NCBI GenBank assembly: GCA_013397795.1
Contig: VZTJ01000081.1
Location: forward strand, 127,649-191,648
Source: Orthonyx spaldingii
Taxonomy: Eukaryota; Chordata; Aves; Passeriformes; Orthonychidae
DNA: 64,000 nucleotides
Direction of reading: 5' to 3'
Made by a program: the position numbers and the translations under genes. Of this stretch, positions 1-14,176 are shown piece by piece (the stretch's first letter is position 1; the number at the start of each line of letters is the position of its first letter). Below the pieces are notes generated by a model that saw only the letters and a program-made list of their open reading frames with translations, was not told the origin of the DNA and made no database searches.

Positions 1-1017
1 TGTATATCCAGTTCTGTTTCTATTTGCATGCAGGTCTTCCTGAAAACCCTGATTGTCAGAAGCCATATGAATATGGTGGCTTTTCAAGTAACTTTCCGTT
101 TAGTAAGAACTAAAAAGTTTCACACCAGAGTTCACTGTTTCAGCTTGGGGCAGGTTGCTTGGACTTTCCAACACTGGCCTCTTGGATAAACACTAAACTA
201 CAAGTAGGTTCTCCACCCCCTTAGTGGGGAAAGCCAGAAGCAAAAAGAGAAGAAAGAGACATAAAGGACAAAAAGATGTCTGCAGCTAAATTTTACCTCT
301 TGTTCCTTTCAAGCAACTTGGCATAATTTCACCAAGGTTTTCAGTGGGTGACAGGTAGCAGGTATCACTCACAACTCACTACGTTGCCAAGAAAGCACAG
401 GGGAGGCTGAAAGCCACAGAAATGTAGCACTAAGAAAGGTTAATAACCTGACAATTTTTCAGAAACAAAAAACAACTCTGAATTTTTACTACCTTTGTTG
501 CAGCTTAAGACAGAGTTTGCCAATTCTACAGAATGAGACACATCACTGAACATGCCTCCTCATCTGTTCTAGCAAACTCAAAGAGTTTCTCCCTAAAGGT
601 GTATCTACTCCCTAATAACTACTGTTCTTTCAGGGTGGTTCAATCCTTTTTTGGATTATGAAAACATTATGGAATATTTCAATTCTCCATACAGTGTCCA
701 TACATTTAGCTATTCTAGTATATTTTAACAGATGGACTTAGTCAATAGCTAAACTTTTAGGTTCCGTCTCATTTATGAAACAAAAGGGGACATAAGTCTA
801 CAAAAGGGAACTGTACTTAATAGCTAGTCTAGGGAGACAAAGAATTTTTAAACAAATAATACTGATTCCAAGAATACAAATTCAAAAGATAAGCCCACAA
901 TCATAACATGTCTTGAAAGGAAGAAGGGAAAAGGATTTGTTGTCTTTGTTTCATCCTACTGAGATGCACTTGTCAATCATTTTTTTATAACTTAAAAAAG
1001 CTAGTAACCACTTTAAA

Positions 1018-1070
1018 ATATAATAATAGTAATAATAGCAGTAATAATAATAACAGCAACAACAACAACT
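1018..1070. repeat. Imperfect (TAA/CAA)n trinucleotide microsatellite
   Basis: Plus strand shows about 17 units of AAT/AGT/AAC type: TAATAATAGTAATAATAGCA, then AATAATAATAACAGCAACAA. Interruptions indicate an old, decaying array. Confidence 0.85.
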
Positions 1071-1350
1071 GAAGCTTAAATTCTGAATTATCAGGTGAAC
1101 CCAGAAGTTTGGTTGTAATTTTTGGAGAAAGAATACCAAAATGGAGTGGGGAGTGAGGATTCTTGGTAAATCAAGGAAAATGTCATAGAATTTAGGGTAG
1201 CTAAAATGTTACATTATTTGATTTTTTAATAAGGAGATATATTCATGTATGCTATAGCGTGCTAACTGTATGTGGCTTTTAAAGACATCGTCTCATAAAT
1301 AGATATCAAAACACTTCTTGAAATTAATCAGAATCAATACAGCTACTTTA

Positions 1351-1386
1351 CAGATGGAAAAACTGGGACAGATGGAAAAACTGGGA
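1351..1386. repeat. Exact 18-bp tandem duplication
   Basis: The unit CAGATGGAAAAACTGGGA occurs twice head to tail without mismatch (1351-1368 and 1369-1386). Perfect identity suggests a recent replication-slippage event. Confidence 0.95.
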
Positions 1387-4297
1387 CACAAAGGACTGAA
1401 ACCACCAGATAAAGGGAGCAGCCAGCAAAATCCTTGAATTAACCTTATATCTCAAAAACGCAACAGAAGTATTCCGTACCCAACAATATCCCTAAAGAGG
1501 CATTTCTACATTTACACGTTTTACTTGTAGACAATAAAATGTCCAAGATGAACAAAATGGAGCTTATTATGTGTAGTATCATGCAATTTTTTTTCATCCT
1601 TTTTTTTTCTAAAAATCTTGTTTCTATGCTTAGCATAACCACCTAATCATTTCCTGTGAGCTTCAGATCTGATCTAAATATAAAACCTGTTCATATTGTC
1701 TTTCTGAATACGTAAAGCTTTCAGATCTTAAATTAGAGTGAAAACACACCAAATAAATTCTAATTGCAATGACTCTCTGTCTTTGACATTCAAAAAAAAT
1801 AAGTAAAGGCAAAGTATGAAAAGAAAAAAGAAGAAAGGTCAATTTCAAGGTAATATCACTGTCTTTGCCCTAAGCATGGAAAAAAATCAAGGGGTGGCAT
1901 ATCATTAAACATAGTTTATCAAGCAGAAGACTTTTGTCACTATTTAGTGCAAATATTTGGCAATCAGCACCCAAATTTTATGATTTAATCCTGGGAAGAC
2001 TTATGTGCAAACTTAAATTTACTCCAATGCTTTAAGTTTATTGTGTGCATAAATCTTCAGGACCGTGTCTGACTCATCCATTTAATCCTTGTGATATAAA
2101 ACAGTGTGTCACCATATAAAGTAATGTATCACTCTCATAATTTTTGGAATAGTAACTTTGTCTGGGAAGCTAAATCCGAATATAAGGGCTAACAAGGCAA
2201 TATTTCCAAAACTGCGCAAGAATACTTCACATGGGAAAAGCTGGACATGAAAATAATCAGAATTTTCAGAATTACAGCTCATGTTTACAAATCTCAGAGA
2301 CTTCAAAATTTAAGATCATTTGGCTGATTATTTACAGATTACAGCTCTTACCTAGTTTTGACCTCTCACATATGACAAGCCGTTAAGTTCTTAAAATGAA
2401 AAAAAAAAAAATGAAAGGAAGCATGGTCCTATAAAATAAAGCATAAAAATCAGCTTATACTTGCAAAGGCTCTGAACTGGAAAAAGGCTGTATTCACAAA
2501 CAGCTTCCATTCATTATGGAGTATATTTCTAATTTCCTACTGCTGACTCACAGCAATTAAGCTAGAAAACATAGTCAAGATAGAAAGACAGGCAATTCAC
2601 TATTGGCAGATAACCTTATTCACAGTGTGAATTTGGCTCTCAGGACAAGAAATGAGGTGTTGTGAAATCCTAGAAAAGCAAAGTTTTCTTGTGCTTTAAT
2701 TTAAAAATTAGAGCAAATGGAAAGAGGTATATGGAATTATGGAATAATTAGGCTGACAACATTATAGTTTAAGTTACAGCAGGCATAGCAAAAATAGGCA
2801 GCTGAAAGCAGAAGTTATATAAAGCATTCAGATTCTTTATATTCTGAATATTACTTTAATGATAGAATAATTTGTCACCTACATCAAAGAAAATGTTTGG
2901 GTAAAAAATGCATTGTTGTGACAATATTAAGCACCACATGCAAACAAAGAAATAAACAACCCAAATGTAAAGTTACAGTGGTGCAAAGAACAAAAGAATG
3001 AGACTCATAAATGGAGCTTTTACATGCAATCTCATGAGCTAAGTATGCAGAGAAGTTTTCAGTAGCAGGGCAAATGCGTATGCATTTTCATTGTCACAAA
3101 CCTTATAGTATTCCACTTTTAGGTGAAACGATAATATATGCTATTTTACATGAGCATTCTCCAATTAAAGAGTTTCATTATCAGGGATCCTCAGAACTCC
3201 AGACAGGAAATCAGAGAGAACTGAAGACTGAGATGCTAACATCCACAAAAAAAATTGTTATTTGTTTTTATTTCGTCTAGAAAAGGAGTGCACAGAGTCA
3301 CAACTAAGGGTCAGAAATATCCTATCAATCCAACATGCCAAGCATTTGCAAATTCAATAATCGTTAACAAAAAAAAAGCATACTGACTCCAAATTATGAA
3401 CTTAAACCTAACCCAGGTATCAACACCTGAATTTTGATACTGGGAAAGTGCTTTATGTGAAGTATTCATGAAGGAGAGAAAAAAAAATCCTGCAGATAAA
3501 TTATGAATGATTTTCTCAGCTCTTTTTGAGGACACCAAATGACGTTCTTTGGTGTCTCCGAATTTCCTCTGCTTTAAACATAAAATATTATCATATTTTA
3601 AAATTTAATGATGAAGTCAAAAAGATATTATAAAGGATCTGTGAATAATAGTTACTTCAAAAGTATTTTAGATAGGTAAAGTTTAATGTTGACTTTAAAA
3701 TGAACAGTTTTATCATTTGCTAACAAAATTGTCTACCTTTTCCTGGTCAAGTTTCTTTTGGGCAAGATGTATTAAATTCTAGGGAAAACACATAGCTTGC
3801 AAAATTTTTTACCAAAGTGTATCCAGACATCTACTTTCAGGCCTCATGCTTTGTTGCACCAGCACCTACATTCCAAATATTAACAGCCAAATATTTTTGC
3901 ATCTTTATATACAAGTAGAGGAAGTACCACTATAGGCTCATCACTTCATACACTTTTCTGGGCATTTGCTATTTGACATTGATCTTACCTATTCTTCATG
4001 ACTCTCTTGTGTAGCATAAGCTTTAAGGCCATGTGTACTTCGTTTTACTACATGACACTTTCTGCCAGCAGATCTTAATTTTGGTATTTTCAAACTCTGT
4101 TTCTTTCAAATGGTTAAACAGCTCATTTCGTATGGAGACGTAATTAGCTTCATAACACCTCTTAGAAACATTTTAGACTTATTAAAAAAATTAAAGTTTT
4201 ATTCAGATGAAGTTTCAATTTTGAGAGCATGAACTTAGCCCCAGCTGAAATCAAGTTAACACTAAAGGAGGTCATGGCATTACCTTAAAATAGATTA

Positions 4298-4680
4298 TGC
4301 TGGTTTTGGCTGGGGTAGAGTTAATTTCCCTCACAGTGACTGGTGTGGGCCTGTGTTTTGGATTTGTGCTGAACACAGCTTTGACAACACAGAGATATTT
4401 TTGGTTTTGCTGAGCAGGGCTTACACAGAGCCAAGGCCTTTTCTGCTTTCCAGCCACACTGGTGAGGGGACTGGGGGTGCGTGGGAGGCTGGGAGGAGAC
4501 ACAGCCAGGACAGGTGACCAAAACTGACCAAAGGGATATTCTAGACCATATAACATCATGCTCAGTATATAAAGCTGGGGGAAAGAAGGAGGAAGGGGGA
4601 ATGTATGGAGTGATAGCGTTTGTCTTCCCAAGTCACCATTATGTATGAGGAAGCTCCTTTCTCCTGGAGAGGGATTGAAA
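4298..4680 (+). mobile_element. Truncated endogenous retroviral LTR (songbird-type family)
   Basis: Starts with TGCTGGTTTTGGCTGGGG, which resembles the 5' end of an LTR family I recognise as abundant in passerine genomes. It continues through U3-like sequence to a TATA box (TATATAAA, 4566-4573) followed by AGCTGGGGGAAAGAAGGAGG. Similarity fades near 4680, and the expected polyadenylation signal and 3' end are missing. This is therefore a 3'-truncated solo LTR. The long minus-strand open frame across it (4754-4272, 160 codons) is an antisense artefact. Confidence 0.75.
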
Positions 4681-6370
4681 TTAATAGTGAAGAAAGTATG
4701 TGAACTGTGATCTAAACGTAACAATACCATAGCTCCAGAGACATCCATTTTCACTTGGAAACCTTGATTTCAATTCATTAAAATTGTAACTCTGTACCTA
4801 AAAAACAAATTATTGGGATGTGGTTGAAAAATTGCTTCTAGATAAATATTTTAGATATTAATAATATATTTTGACTTTTGTTTAGATTTATATATTGTGC
4901 TATGCATTATTATTTCTTAATTACATTTTGTCACCAGTAAGTAATTAATTTTCCTCATATTTTTCTACTTGAAAGACTTCAAGAACCTTAAGGCATTCTG
5001 TGAAAGCTTTGAACTTTAGATTTCCTTTGTACTTTCTATTTCTCTCCCTATTCTGCTGCTTCACAATTATATTTTGAAGAATATAGCAAAAAAGGTCACA
5101 AGTGAAAAAGAGAGTTGTAGCAATGCTAAAACAATACAGTATTGGAGTAATAGAATGAAAAGTAAATCTTTATAAACATAGTTTACAAAAGCAACAAAGA
5201 AATTTAGTAAATTGGTTTTTAGTGACACTGTTATCACAGAACTTACATCTCAAATGTGAATCTACTACAGAATTGAAAAGCCTTGGTATTCAAGTTTTCT
5301 AAACCATGAGTTAAATTAATTTTTGAGTCATCTAAGCCATGATGTTTTTCAGATTTCCCCAAGTGCTTTCCATACAAGAACCTTTTTATTTATTATAGAC
5401 TCCTTGAAAACAGAAACCATTAGCTATTCCCAACTAGGACTGTCATTTCATATATAAACAAGTAAAATCAGCCAAGTACCTTGAGTTTAGTCCTCTAAAA
5501 GGAAAAGGCCACTGAGTTTATTTCGGAGCATTTCCAGTCATAATACGTGATTCCCAGGTGGAACAATCAGCTTTCTGTAGCAATAATTCAACAAAACATG
5601 TGCAATGTGTTCCCAAAATATTGTTATTTAGGAACAGGGTGTAGTTTTGAAACACCAATAGTATGACTGGACATCTGCATAATTTCTTATAAGGATCACT
5701 GTTTGTGATATGCGTAAGGTGATGTTGTCTACTATCTTAGGTGTATTTTGTATATTTAATTCTGTAGTGTTACTTTTCATGCAGAGCATGTGTCCAGCTA
5801 TAGCAATGACCTACTGATGTTGTTTGCTAAGCATTTAAAAACAGCAGTGTCATTAATATTAACAACACTAATTTTTTTTCATTAATTTATAAAACTGCAG
5901 TAAAGTTTCAAGAATTACAAAAGTAAGCAGCAATTTTATCTGTTGCAAGCAATCTCTCTCTTCAGTGCCAGAAATGCCATAAGTGCAAAGAAATGACATA
6001 TGGTCATAAAACCAGAACAGCTGATAGCCAGCAACAGTGTAAGTGAACAGCAAAAAGGACAAAGTTATAACAACCTAAGTCAGCACTTGCCAAGTCAGGC
6101 TGTCAGTTTGGTTTCTAAAGAGATGCAATGGTTAAAGAAGGAAAGTTTAAGAAAATTTTGATATTGACAAATGCAAAGAAAGAGGTAATAGCAATAGTGG
6201 TCATATTGGCCTTGTGGATTTTCTCTCTGAAAAAGACCTCAGACTCCTACATAGTCATGGAAATGAAAGCAGAAGGCAATGCATAAAAGGCCACTTAAAT
6301 TATATGGGGTATAAATATCCAGGTAAGATGCCATTACTGCATATGCAAAATATCGTTTCTGGCCCATGAA
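4681..6370. other. Gene-free AT-rich intronic DNA
   Basis: No coding, repeat-family or regulatory signal recognised beyond short A/T runs (for example T8 near 5872). Confidence 0.55.
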
Positions 6371-8760
6371 GAAATTCTATCACACACAGCTCCTCCCTGT
6401 GAAGGCAATTTTGTTCATACTACCAACCACCAGAAGTCACACTTGTTTGCTGCTGGCTTCTTCACCAAGACATGTCCCACTCCACAAATACAGCTCTGGA
6501 GTGCTGGCAGGAAGGGTGTAATCCTGCAGAAGAATGAGCAGAACCAGCAGGAGTGTAGCACTGCTCCTTGGAGAAAGAAGCAGCAGTCCTGAGAACATGG
6601 AGCAAACACTCGTAGCATAAAGAGCTGCTCCAGTCACTGAAACAGAGTGCTTGGGAATTAGGTCAGCACACCTGAGATGCACCAAGCAACTCAATGTAAG
6701 TGCTTCAGCATAATGGAATTTGATTTCAGAATTCTCTGAATTCAAGAATTTTGAAACAAGACATTGCTCCCAAAACAAAACCTGCTGTTCTTTCAACTGG
6801 CCATGTTTGCCATTATAGGCACTTATTGCACCTGATGTATGAAAGAACAAGATATAAGATGAAATCATAGCCAGTTTTCTGTCTAGACATTTCTGTCTAC
6901 ATCCTCTGTCATTGACTGGATATTTCAGTTCCACAAATTCAGCAAACTGATAAGTGCACTGCTGCCTCCACCACTGAGCTCTGAGAAATCTCTGAATGCT
7001 GCAACATTGGCCACTCCTTCTACCACATGTTGTGGGTCTGCACTTCCCCTGTGCAGTACTTCAATCACCACCCTTGTGATGTGCCACTGAAAAATGCTGC
7101 TACATTCCACCTGTAGCAAGCCTGGATATTCATTTCCCTCCTTGGCCAATCAAGTCCTAGAAATGACCACCGCAAAGCCACCACCAGAACATGTTCTTCC
7201 TGAATATTAAGAGAAAAAAACTGTTTGAAAAATTATTCGAAAGAAAAAATCATGTCACTACATTCTTGAAGAGATGGTTGTTGAGCGACATTAGCTATGT
7301 TACAGCATACCCAAAAAATTCTGCATTTCAAAGCATATCTAGAAGAAAGTGTTAAATGAGTGTATCACCCAACTGATTAGTCTATGTGACATGTGAGATG
7401 CTGTCCAAGAAGCTGTTGTCTCAAATCTGTATTGATGCCTCTGTGTTTTTCAAAAAAGAACACCCAGACTGTGGCAGACCTACTTGAAACTAGCCAAGAT
7501 CACAAACAACTACTGCAGTGGTTTCTGCTCTTTGTCTGGTGTGACTAATGAGTTACCAAGTCCTGTCATATGCAGCAACAGACTGTCATTTCTAATGAAT
7601 TTGAGGACTTTTCTAGGAATCTCACTCATTTAAGTTAACACCATCAATCAGGCTGAATAAATGATGTAGACAGATAAAAAATTGTAGCCTTACAAAGAAC
7701 TGCTGAGGGAGACCAGCCAACAAGACTTGTCAGATCCCTCACTTGTAGCAGGCCACATCCACAGCTGGGCAAAGACAATCTCTGAGCAGCAGTACTACAA
7801 CACAGATTGCACCTATGTCTCTGTTGAATATGTGGGATTTTATTCCACCACCAAGCAGCCCCAATTCACAGCCCAACTCTCCTTGCTCTTGTTACTCAAG
7901 AAAGACACAGTGCTGCTGTGCTTGCAGTACAGGGGGACTTGCAGTCTCCCAGAAAACTTGCCCAGTTGAGGGACGTAGTTGTACTGCAGATATGTGCTAC
8001 ATGTGCATGTTGTAGAGACAGGTATTTCATATAAGGAGAAGAAATGTGTATGTACAAGAGAGACAACAATTTTGGTGAATAGAATAAAAGTTTACACAGC
8101 TTGTAGGGAGATAATACAAATACAGATGAAAGGGTAAAACCTGGATTTAAAGATTTTCTCAGAAACCTCATAGACAGACCACGCAGTAGAGGCAGGAAAT
8201 GGGAAGTTATACATACCTGGTATGTATATTTTTTCATACTGTGAGTAATTGTACAATTGCTGAACATCTCAGTGGTGGTGTAGAGCATGGAATTACCCTG
8301 TGAAGATGTTTGAGCCTCACTGCATATGGGTTAATCATCAAGTTGCTCTAGTAAAACAGCTCTATGGATCTGCTGCAGAGACACTCTGTCATTAATGGAC
8401 AAGGTCCTGGCTAAGAGGTACAGGCTAGGGATGGGGAAGTTTTATTCTCACTAGTGCAGGAAATCTGTCAGCATGTGCACTGCAAGTTTCAAAGAATATA
8501 GGAGTGCAGGGCAAGAATTTTAGGAAACTTAATTTCTTCACATAATTTGGTTTAGAGGAATGAGAGACTGTCCAGATGATTTGTATCCTTTTTCTGTACT
8601 TGTGTCGAGTGTGGGAATACTTGGGGCAAGGATGGAGAGAATGTTGTCTCCTCCTAGTCCCACACACTTTTCTTTCAGTAAGGGGCTTCTGCCAAAGGTG
8701 CACTGGTGAGAAATACAGTTTTCAGCCCCGTATAGTTTCAGAGCCAGGAGGGATGAGCTG
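6370..8760. other. Unclassified GC-elevated patch, possibly an old repeat relic
   Basis: GC content is above the neighbouring intron and open frames of 60-165 codons occur on both strands (for example minus 6934-6437, minus 7149-6925 and plus 7727-7969). None gives a recognisable protein. The minus-strand frame at 7149-6925 has a spacing of DP, VVEG and GGG residues faintly like a Harbinger-type transposase, but this is too weak to assign. An ancient transposon or retroelement is more likely than a gene. Confidence 0.25.
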
Positions 8761-11700
8761 AGTTGAATGTATCACTCTTCACCAGCTGTTGGCAGGCAGA
8801 GGATTATTGCACGCCTAAGTAGACAGAAACAACAGACAATGGCAAATCAAGTCATCTGTGCAGAACCCTGCAGAAGGCTTGAGGATTTGCAACTAAAGGT
8901 GAAGATATGAGTACAGAGAGCAAGTGCAAGAAATAAGGAACAAAAGTCATTGTTTGGAGGGCTTGCTATTGATGGTAGCTTTAGATAAAATTTATATCTC
9001 CATTAATTTTATCTGGGCTGCTTCTAAAGACTGGGAAAATGTTTCAGGGTCCTTAGAGCTCTTATTCCAACCCTGCCTTGTCCCTCCTCTTTCTCTGTCC
9101 TGTTTCTCCTATTCCTGTCAGCCTGGCCATCTTTTGTACTCTTCTGGTGACATCTTCATGGTGTGAAGCTCACCAGTCTGCTAGGGCAGTGTCCATAAGG
9201 TGAAGCTGATCAGTGAGAACACAGTCCAACACTCACTGCATAACTGCTGAGACAGAGAGCTGCACCCTTGCTTTCTATGTTTTGTGCACACTTTACAGGT
9301 TCACAGCTGCTTCTGCATTTTGGTGCTCCTAAAGGATGAGGTATTACTTGAGATGGATGCCCAGGTCTCTCAAGTATGTCATGTGTAGAGTGAAATTAGC
9401 CCGTCTGGTCTTGTCTGAAGCAGCTGCACAACGATCAAATGTAGCACTTAGCTTGTGTGGAGTTTAATTGCATCTTAGACATCTAATTTCCCATCTTACA
9501 ACACAGAGACATATACAGGCAAAAAGAAGTTGCAAATACTCACGCTGGATGGGTACTGCTGAGGACAGTGCTTGGAAATTGATCTTAATGGAAGGGAAGA
9601 GCACAGGAAAGTGTAAAACCTAGCAAAACAATGTTTACCAACAACACATGGGAATGGAAAGGATGAAGCTAGAAGAGTAGTCACTAATGCTGACAGACTG
9701 TAAATAGGGATGGAAGAGGAAAGGCAGATTAAACAAATGGGCATAGATGAAAGGCAGCTGGTTGTGCCTGGAAGGGATGATGATTCAACGACTGAGTGCT
9801 ACTCAGCAAGAGACAATCTTTGTGAACACAAAGCTAAAGTGAACTTATGATGCTAAAGCTGCCTGAAACAAGTGTGAAAATAGGTCACAACTGCAACAGC
9901 CTAAAGTAGCATGGGAAAAATGAGCGGAGCATGTTCTGCTGTGAAGCAAAGAGAAGTCTCAAATCTGAGCTGTTTTATGAGTGAGAATTACCAGGGAAGT
10001 GCTCTCAGAACAGAAGTATCTGTATTTTCACTCAATTCTCCTTTTTATACATAGTAATTTGGTAAAGATTGCAATGGAAGTGTCTAGGAAATCGAAGACA
10101 AATAGTTCATTATAAGGGCCAAAACTTTGCTGGTGGTTGTGTGCTGTTAATAAGGAATCCTGAAAACTGAAAATTTAAATATAAAACACCTACTTACCTT
10201 TATTGCCATGTGTTTCAAAAACAAATCCTACCTATGGTGCTATTAGCAACATCAAAGCTTTAGAAATTTTTCTGGAAGTATTACATTTTCCATTTGGCTC
10301 AAAGACACCAAGGAAGGCTTTTCAAAGCCTTTGGGAATACATCGCAAGCACAGTTACATGTATTAATAAGAAAATGCCCTGGCCTTGTAAGAAAAAGATC
10401 AGCTTGCACATTATAGCCAAATCCAGAGGGACATATGCAGGTGGGTTGAAGTACAGGTGGACTAATAACCAAAAATACTGATACCAGCTCATTTCCATTT
10501 CAACAGGAGCTTGATATTGCATATTAGATGAAAAAGTTGGAAATCTTTCAAAGAAAAATGTGCTTGGTATTTCAAAAGCAGCTATCATTTTAGCATATTG
10601 TATGGAACTAAAGGCCAGAGGAAAAGATTACTTTTCAAAATGCTCGCTCTGCTTTTTTTTTTTTTTGTTCCTTGCTCAGCTACTCCCTGGCAGAAATAGC
10701 GAAAATGTAGATTTTAACCTTTCAGATATGTACTTCACATGATTTTGCTGATTGTAATATTGCACTTTCATATTTTTCTGTGAAGCAGTTGATGATATTG
10801 ATGAAACAAATGGTACCATATGATTACAGACGACATTCCTTTGATTGACCAAGATTTCAATTATAGACATTTCACAGGAAGAGTATGAAAGGTTCCAAAG
10901 CTTTAACCTGGTAGGTAAAGTCATCCTGCACGGTGTTTATGACACACTTTCCATCATGAAAGGAATCAAATAATGTAAAGCTTTTTACATGAAGTTGCTT
11001 AGATCTTATATGCTGGATTATAACTCAAACAGAAATGGCCATGCTAAGCATTTGAAATGTTGGCCTTAGAAAAAAGATTGTTCAAAAGCTATGTATTATT
11101 AGCAAAATATACAATGTAATTTAATAGCAACATAAGTACTTCTCATAAGTAGATTTCCATTAGACTACTCCCAAATGACTGTGTCTATTATAGTCTATAA
11201 ATAGAAAACCAGCTCACAAGATACAGACCGGACTTTGTCGTTGAGAATCAATTGGTCTGACAGTGCCAATGATGCCCTCTGTTAGAATTAAATATAGTTC
11301 ACAGTGAAGAATTACATATGTGAGCATATGTGTACAATTGACACTCCAAAATGCACGGCATGTTATGGCGAAGCATTGAAAAGAACTGATGAGAATTTTT
11401 AAATTCTGAAGGTACATGTGGAAATATCATGAAGTGGGACCTAATTAATACTTGTTGTGAAAAAGAGCTGAAATAAACCCACATGAAATTTAAATCTCAC
11501 ACTACTACCAATTTATTGCAGAGTGCATCTTTTCCACACAAAGTTTTGAAGTGGACAGCCATGAATTTTGTACAGAAGAACTGCATTGAAGGAATGTTTT
11601 AAATTCACTATGTACCAAAAGCCCAAGGCAAACAAAACATCTAAGTAAACAGTAGTAGGAATGTCTTTTTGACTCTAGAAGAGATAATGAATTCTATTAC

Positions 11701-13900
11701 TAAAACACAGCAGTAAGTCTAATTTTGAAGTCACATGTAAGTTATAACTTTAAAATTAGCATTTTTTATTTCATTCCTACTTTTAATATAGTTACCTAGC
11801 AAACTAGTACATAAAAAATGTAAAGAGAAAACAGCAGGCAACCATCAGGTCTTCATTATACACTCCCAGATTCTGAAGGGGTTGGATAACCTGGATAACT
11901 CAAACCCACACATAATACATGATAAATGTAAACCCTGGTGATAAGAACACTGCAAGGGTGTAGTGGGAAAAGGGCAGTGTTGCTGATGAGTGTGGAGCAG
12001 GGAAATCCCCCAGCTGGCACCCGGCAAGCAGTAAAGAACATACTGTGCACTCAGCCTGGGCATGCCTGCTCTCCTCCTGAAATGAAACCACCTCGTGCAG
12101 AGCCAGCTCCAGTGTCTCCTCATCAACGGCACACTGAACCCTGAGTCTGAATGATTTATCCTTGGATAATCAAGAATTGACTGTCTCTGGATGAGCTGAG
12201 CCCATTTATTTAATACGTCACCTGTAACTGGCTACAACAGCAACGGGAAGTTTTTCCTTGCTGTTTACTGAATGTGGCTCAAATGCTCGAAACCTTCAGT
12301 GCATTAGCTGCTTATTCAGCCAAGATAACATTTCTCATAATGACTTTACCCAGTATTATGGATGTTGCTGTAGCTTGCCATTTTGCTACTGCTAGTTTTT
12401 GATATTTTACATAAGCTCAGCATGGAGAACTAGTTTGCACTGAAAAGACTAAAAGTATTTTTCTTCTTTCCTTTTCTTTCTATTTCAAACACTTAAATTT
12501 ATTCATGTAATTCCTCACCTGCATTTTCATTCTGCAAAGCAATACAGTTTCCAGATTCTCACCTGCTTAGTGTAGCCCTTAAGAATGCCTTGCAGATTTG
12601 TATTTTGTTCTCTGACTGCATTACACTTTATTTAAAGGAAATGGTAATCCCACACGTCCTGGAGGTGATATAAGCACTAAATCATATATTTAAAGTGCAT
12701 TAAAATCTTCAACTGTGAGAGACTAAACAAGTCAAAAAATGTTATTAGTAATACTCACCAAGACAAATAAGACTAATTGCTGTTTTTTACCTTCTCATAC
12801 TATTGCACTGCCATTGTCTCTGGTGACAGACACTGCTGCCAACCTATCTGTTTATCTTCAGTCAAAGGATCTAGGAACAGTTTTACTACAATTTTGGGAA
12901 CCACTGTGAAGTACACAATATGACTCAAGACTACTGATGAAGTTTCTGCCAATTTGACTAAGTATTCTTTTAATGTTGTTTTTATTTACTCCTGCAAAAA
13001 GTAGAACTCTGACAGACTACAACCTAGCGCTCATTTCACTCTAACATATGCTAAATTTATAACTTCTCCTTCAAATTACTAACGTTTAAAAAATAATATA
13101 ATTAGTACCATTCTTTAACCCACCAAAAAAGCATACTTTGCTGTTAAAACATTCAAATATTCAAGAATTCTACGCAGCTAATTTTCTTGAATCACTACAC
13201 TAAAGTTCAGTAACAATAATATCCAAAACCAAGGCAACACGCCACTATGCAAAAATTTAAAAATATATTTTAAATCCAGGACAATTTAGGGCCAAATATA
13301 TAATGTAAAATCATTTTAACCCTAATGAATGTAGTTGCATGGCTACCATAGTTAAAAACACAGTTAAAAGCATAATTAGACCAATAATTTTGCACACAGA
13401 AATATGCTGCTATTATCTCAGTGGGCAATAACCCTGGCCTTTAACTTGAAGTAACTCTGCAAGTTACCTTCCTGATAAACAATGCAATATTAATATCACA
13501 GCTGGGAGCAGTTCTCTGAACACTCACAGCAGGTATCAAATTTGTTGCTTAATTTTTGTCAGAATTGTAGCATCTCTTTCTAATGGATATCTTTAGCATC
13601 AAGTAACAGGAACAAGTAGAGTTCAAGATATAATGAAAGTAATTTCATATTAAGCTAAGGGACAAAATAATCCATAGAGCAGCAAACATTAAATCATTAA
13701 AAGAATGAATGTAACAAATTATTCAAGCCACATTTTAATGGTATGATTAAAGATTCTTAGTTACTGGTAATAGAAAAATAAGCATATAAAAATTGAAAAA
13801 ACCCAAATACCTGGGGAAACCCTTGTGTCCGTGTTCAGGTTATATTGAGATTTCAAGTCAAATTGTATGATTGATTATGGAGTCATAGATAAACTTTTAG
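8761..13900. other. Gene-free intronic DNA
   Basis: No exon or known repeat identified. A short GC-elevated segment at about 11930-12150 has overlapping open frames on both strands, including plus 11938-12144, but no recognisable product. It lies beside an AT-rich stretch containing ACGTCA (about 12215). The rest is ordinary AT-rich sequence. Confidence 0.5.
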
Positions 13901-14176
13901 GAGGACCTGTTGTGATAGGACAAGAGGTAATTATTTTATGATGAAGAAGGATAAAATTAGATTAGAGATAAGGAGGTTTTTTACAATGAAAGTGGTGAAA
14001 TCCTGGAACAGGTTGCCCAGAGAGGTGGTGGATGCCCAGTCCCCTGGAAAGATTCAAGGTCATGTTGGACAGGCTCCGAGCAACCTGATTTGGTTGAAGA
14101 TATTCATTGCAGGTGGACTGGAGCAGGTGTCCTTTAAAAGATCCTTTCCAACCCAAACTATAATATGATTCTATAA
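13901..14176 (+). mobile_element. CR1 LINE 3' fragment
   Basis: Begins GAGGACCTGTTGTGATAGGA and contains the CR1 landmarks GGTTGCCCAGAGAGGTGGTG and CAACCTGATTTGGTTGAAGA. It ends in CCAACCCAAACTATAATATG followed by ATTCTAT, the degenerate CR1 3' octamer. This is the usual 5'-truncated form. The plus-strand open frame inside (13938-14168) is not functional. Confidence 0.93.

Larger units (their letters stand above)
1..4297. other. Gene-free AT-rich intronic DNA
   Basis: No coding region, LTR or CR1 fragment recognised. It contains a trinucleotide microsatellite (1018-1070) and an exact 18-bp tandem duplication (1351-1386). Short open frames occur on both strands, but their composition follows the AT-rich background and none resembles a protein family. 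Confidence 0.6.

Noticed and set aside
951..1139. Cys/Tyr-rich short peptide on the minus strand
   Set aside because: It is a translation of the TAA/CAA trinucleotide microsatellite.
4272..4754. Minus-strand open frame of 160 codons
   Set aside because: It is the antisense strand of a retroviral LTR and has no similarity to a protein family.
13938..14168. Plus-strand open frames inside CR1 copies (also 15547-15765, 15983-16186 and 21277-21468)
   Set aside because: These are fragments of decayed CR1 ORF2 or 3' UTR, not genes.
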